Assembly: GCA_017628595.1 (NCBI GenBank)
Contig: JAGBYV010000046.1
Coordinates: 1-15,250 of the forward strand
DNA: 15,250 bases
From: Alistipes sp.
Lineage (GTDB): Bacteria; Bacteroidota; Bacteroidia; Bacteroidales; Rikenellaceae
Direction of reading: 5' to 3'
Both the position numbers and the translations under genes were made by a program. Shown here piece after piece: positions 13,516-15,250 of this stretch. Each line of letters starts with the position of its first letter. Positions within the stretch are counted from its first letter, which is position 1. The notes below the pieces were generated by a model. The model worked only from the letters and a program-made list of their open reading frames with translations. It ran no database searches and was not told where the DNA came from.

Positions 13516-14403
13516 TTACTCGGTAAATTTACTAAAGAATTTCCAAATTTCCTCGGCTATATCCAAATCTTTTTCACCCCATGTGTGTCCGCCGCCAATA
13601 ATTTCGTATAACCACACATCGTTGCCATGCTTGCTGTCGATGTAGCGGTGAGCAATTACCTGATGTGAGTCGTCGGTTTTGAGTGGCAGCTGCTCGTGCA
13701 CCTCCTTGTCGCAGCCGTTACGTTTAACCCAATAGTTCACGGCATCGGGTACGGCAATGTATGCTCCCCAGCCGCCTTTGTTCTCTATGTCGCCAGTCCA
13801 CTCCGATGTGCGATCCTCGGTGCCGTGGACCTCGAAGAGTGGGATAGGGCGGGTGCGGGTATAAGCCTTTGGCATCCATTCCATTGTAAGGCCGGCAATG
13901 GGTGCTACGGCGCGGAAGGTGCTTTGACGGCTATATGCCAGCAGATAACACATCTCACCGCCGTTGGACATGCCGGTGCAGAAGGTGTTTTTGCGACTTA
14001 GATTGTGTTGCTTTTGCAGCTGACGTGCTAACTTGCTCAGGAATGAGATATCGTCAATTGTCATATCTGCCTGAAAGGGATAGCCTACATTCCAGCATGG
14101 CTTGCCACGGCCATCTTTTGCACCCTGCGGATAGCATACGGCAAAGCCATGTCGCTCGGCAGCCTCGTTCATGCCAACGTGGTCGAGGTCAAAAGAGCCT
14201 CCGTAACCGTGCAATACAAATACGAGCGGTGCGTTGGGCTGTATGTTGGATGGTAGGTAGAGCTTGTATGAGCGCTCTATGCCATCGATGGTGCAACTAT
14301 ATGTTTGATATGATGTGCGTGAACGTGCCGTGGTCATATATGTTGGCATCGTAACTAAAATTAAGGATAGCAGCAGAGTGCATATGCATGTTGAATGTTT
14401 CAT
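13516..14403 (-). CDS. Secreted LpqC/PHB-depolymerase-like esterase
   Basis: A 295-residue alpha/beta-hydrolase with an N-terminal Sec signal (MKHSTCICTLLLSLILVTMP, cleavage around TTARS). It fits the LpqC / poly(3-hydroxybutyrate) depolymerase-like group that also includes feruloyl and acetyl-xylan esterases of CE1 type. Visible parts are the oxyanion loop FVLHGYGGS (62-70), YPQGAKDGRGKPCWNVG (91-107), nucleophile Ser146 in TGMSNGGEM, Asp197 in VHGTEDRTSEW and His273 in GGGHTWGE. The HTW after the GGG stretch is typical of this group. It is likely co-transcribed with the downstream GLPGLI-like and tandem DUF1080 genes. An ester-linked decoration of plant or host glycans is the more likely substrate in a gut organism; a polyhydroxyalkanoate role is unlikely. 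Confidence 0.9.
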   Translation of the reverse strand: MKHSTCICTLLLSLILVTMPTYMTTARSRTSYQTYSCTIDGIERSYKLYLPSNIQPNAPLVFVLHGYGGSFDLDHVGMNEAAERHGFAVCYPQGAKDGRGKPCWNVGYPFQADMTIDDISFLSKLARQLQKQHNLSRKNTFCTGMSNGGEMCYLLAYSRQSTFRAVAPIAGLTMEWMPKAYTRTRPIPLFEVHGTEDRTSEWTGDIENKGGWGAYIAVPDAVNYWVKRNGCDKEVHEQLPLKTDDSHQVIAHRYIDSKHGNDVWLYEIIGGGHTWGEKDLDIAEEIWKFFSKFTE

Positions 14404-14465
14404 AAGGCAATGTAATTAGGAGTTGTCGTATTAGAGTGTTTTTATTCTGTTTGTTTTTGTTGCGG

Positions 14466-15128
14466 CTATTCTCGCGATGACTTGTCGCGCATAATGTTTA
14501 ATTCCTCGATAGTTAGTGCAGGGTCGTATGTCGGCTCAATGTCCATCTCCTCTTTTATCTGTTGTAGATATTCTGCCAAGGGTTTAAGTCCAACGCTGGC
14601 TCGCAAAGAATCAAGTTGCGAGGGATTGTCTATGGGCCACACATAGAGTTGTAACTTCTCCGATGTGCCAAATTGAACGATTTGACTGCCGTAGCGTTGC
14701 ATGCGATTTTGTCCCAAAGCCACACGATCATATAATAAAGCGTATTCGTCAAGACCAATCTTACCATTGTGAGCCATCTGCTCAATCAGAGGAAGATACT
14801 GCACTTGTTTTTCAAGTGATGAATGGTCGATAACAATCCATATGGTCTTATATGATTCCGCTGTTAATCTTTGTGGCAAGCCACGTTGTAGAATACTATC
14901 TACAATAGCCATATTCTCCGAGTCAATGCGCTCCATTTCATCAACGGTCACGATGAGCGAGTCAACAAAATCAGCACGTCCTTCCGATGTAACGGCTTTG
15001 CTAAGAGCCAACATCTGCTGACGAATGGACTGATCGTTTGTCCATACCTGCCGAAGCAACTGATCTGTGGATTCAGTCGAGCCGCACGCCATAAGGAGTA
15101 TTGAGAGAGGTAGTAGCAGTTGCTTCAT
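14466..15128 (-). CDS. DUF6624-type lipoprotein
   Basis: A 220-residue lipoprotein (MKQLLLPLSILLMAC, Cys15). The mature protein is helical, with the pattern of the DUF6624 family: WIVIDHSSLEKQVQYLPL (97-114), LLYDRVALGQ (131-140), QRYGSQIVQ (144-152) and a YVWPIDNP strand (162-169), then GLKPLAEYLQQI near the end. The near-invariant His102, Gln108 and Asp134-Arg135 could form a site, but no function is established to my knowledge. It has a good promoter just upstream (15144-15172). The 62-base gap to the LpqC-like esterase has no hairpin and no -7 match, so this gene may head the operon. Family assignment is from motif memory. Confidence 0.8.
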   Translation of the reverse strand: MKQLLLPLSILLMACGSTESTDQLLRQVWTNDQSIRQQMLALSKAVTSEGRADFVDSLIVTVDEMERIDSENMAIVDSILQRGLPQRLTAESYKTIWIVIDHSSLEKQVQYLPLIEQMAHNGKIGLDEYALLYDRVALGQNRMQRYGSQIVQFGTSEKLQLYVWPIDNPSQLDSLRASVGLKPLAEYLQQIKEEMDIEPTYDPALTIEELNIMRDKSSRE

Positions 15129-15143
15129 GGAGTAGCTTTTTTA

Positions 15144-15172
15144 CAAAGATAAGAAATTTTCCTTAAATCCAA
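15144..15172 (-). promoter_or_regulatory. Promoter of the DUF6624 gene and possibly the whole right-hand operon
   Basis: On the minus strand, TTG (15172-15170), 18 bases, then TATCTTTG (15151-15144) matches the consensus. The start would be near 15137, leaving a very short leader before the ATG at 15128. Sequence from 15173 to 15250 is AT-rich and holds nothing I can name. Confidence 0.6.
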
Positions 15173-15250
15173 TAATTGATGTAATATTTATATTATGTAA
15201 AATAATGTGTCGGGATAGATGAAAATTAGGCATTTGAAAACTGGAGGGAA

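Noticed and set aside
1..15250. Defence system, CRISPR array, prophage, toxin-antitoxin or integrative element
   Set aside because: No direct repeats with spacers, no recombinase, nuclease or phage genes, and no tRNA attachment site were found. All large frames match housekeeping or envelope families.

Overview
The window looks like a stretch of core and semi-core chromosome from a gut-type Bacteroidota bacterium, most likely order Bacteroidales. Three things point there. The promoters match the Bacteroidetes form (TTG or TTTG, about 18-22 bases, TAnnTTTG) and start codons lack Shine-Dalgarno sequences. Many products are lipoproteins or exported. Several belong to families concentrated in this phylum: DUF1080, GLPGLI-like, DUF6528 and DUF6624. 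I cannot name the genus securely; a Rikenellaceae (Alistipes-like) or related member would fit. I see no tRNA, rRNA, CRISPR array, insertion sequence, phage gene or toxin/defence module.

Layout. The left edge holds the N-terminal part of argS (minus strand), divergent from a GH3 beta-glycosidase lipoprotein (654-2906, plus). The tRNA-dihydrouridine synthase gene dus (2995-4017, plus) follows and ends at a bidirectional terminator. Next come minus-strand units, each with its own signals: a 95-aa conserved-type hypothetical (4072-4359), a 46-aa Lys-rich small protein (4533-4673) with its own terminator, and a single-domain DUF1080 lipoprotein (4793-5404). Divergent from these is a three-gene plus-strand operon: secreted esterase (5548-6369), S9/DPP-IV-like serine peptidase (6381-8846) and DUF6528 propeller lipoprotein (8856-9749). 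It ends at a hairpin shared with the convergent zinc/manganese-type uptake pair: ATPase (9799-10581) and metal-binding lipoprotein (10592-11476), with no permease in the window. The right part is minus strand and may be one transcript read from about 15140 down to 11530: DUF6624 lipoprotein, LpqC-like esterase, GLPGLI-like protein and tandem-DUF1080 lipoprotein.

How the genes relate. Most products act in the envelope on glycans, esters or peptides: GH3, two DUF1080 proteins, two alpha/beta-hydrolase esterases and an S9 peptidase. There is no SusC/SusD pair or oxidoreductase in the window, so this is not a classical polysaccharide utilisation locus. It is a loose cluster of envelope hydrolases between housekeeping genes (argS, dus, metal uptake).

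The most notable non-coding pattern is compact gene packing. At three junctions the intrinsic terminator of one gene overlaps the candidate -33 promoter element of the next. The best candidate for something undescribed is the 46-aa protein, which has its own terminator and a plausible promoter. I did not find a convincing new multi-gene system.
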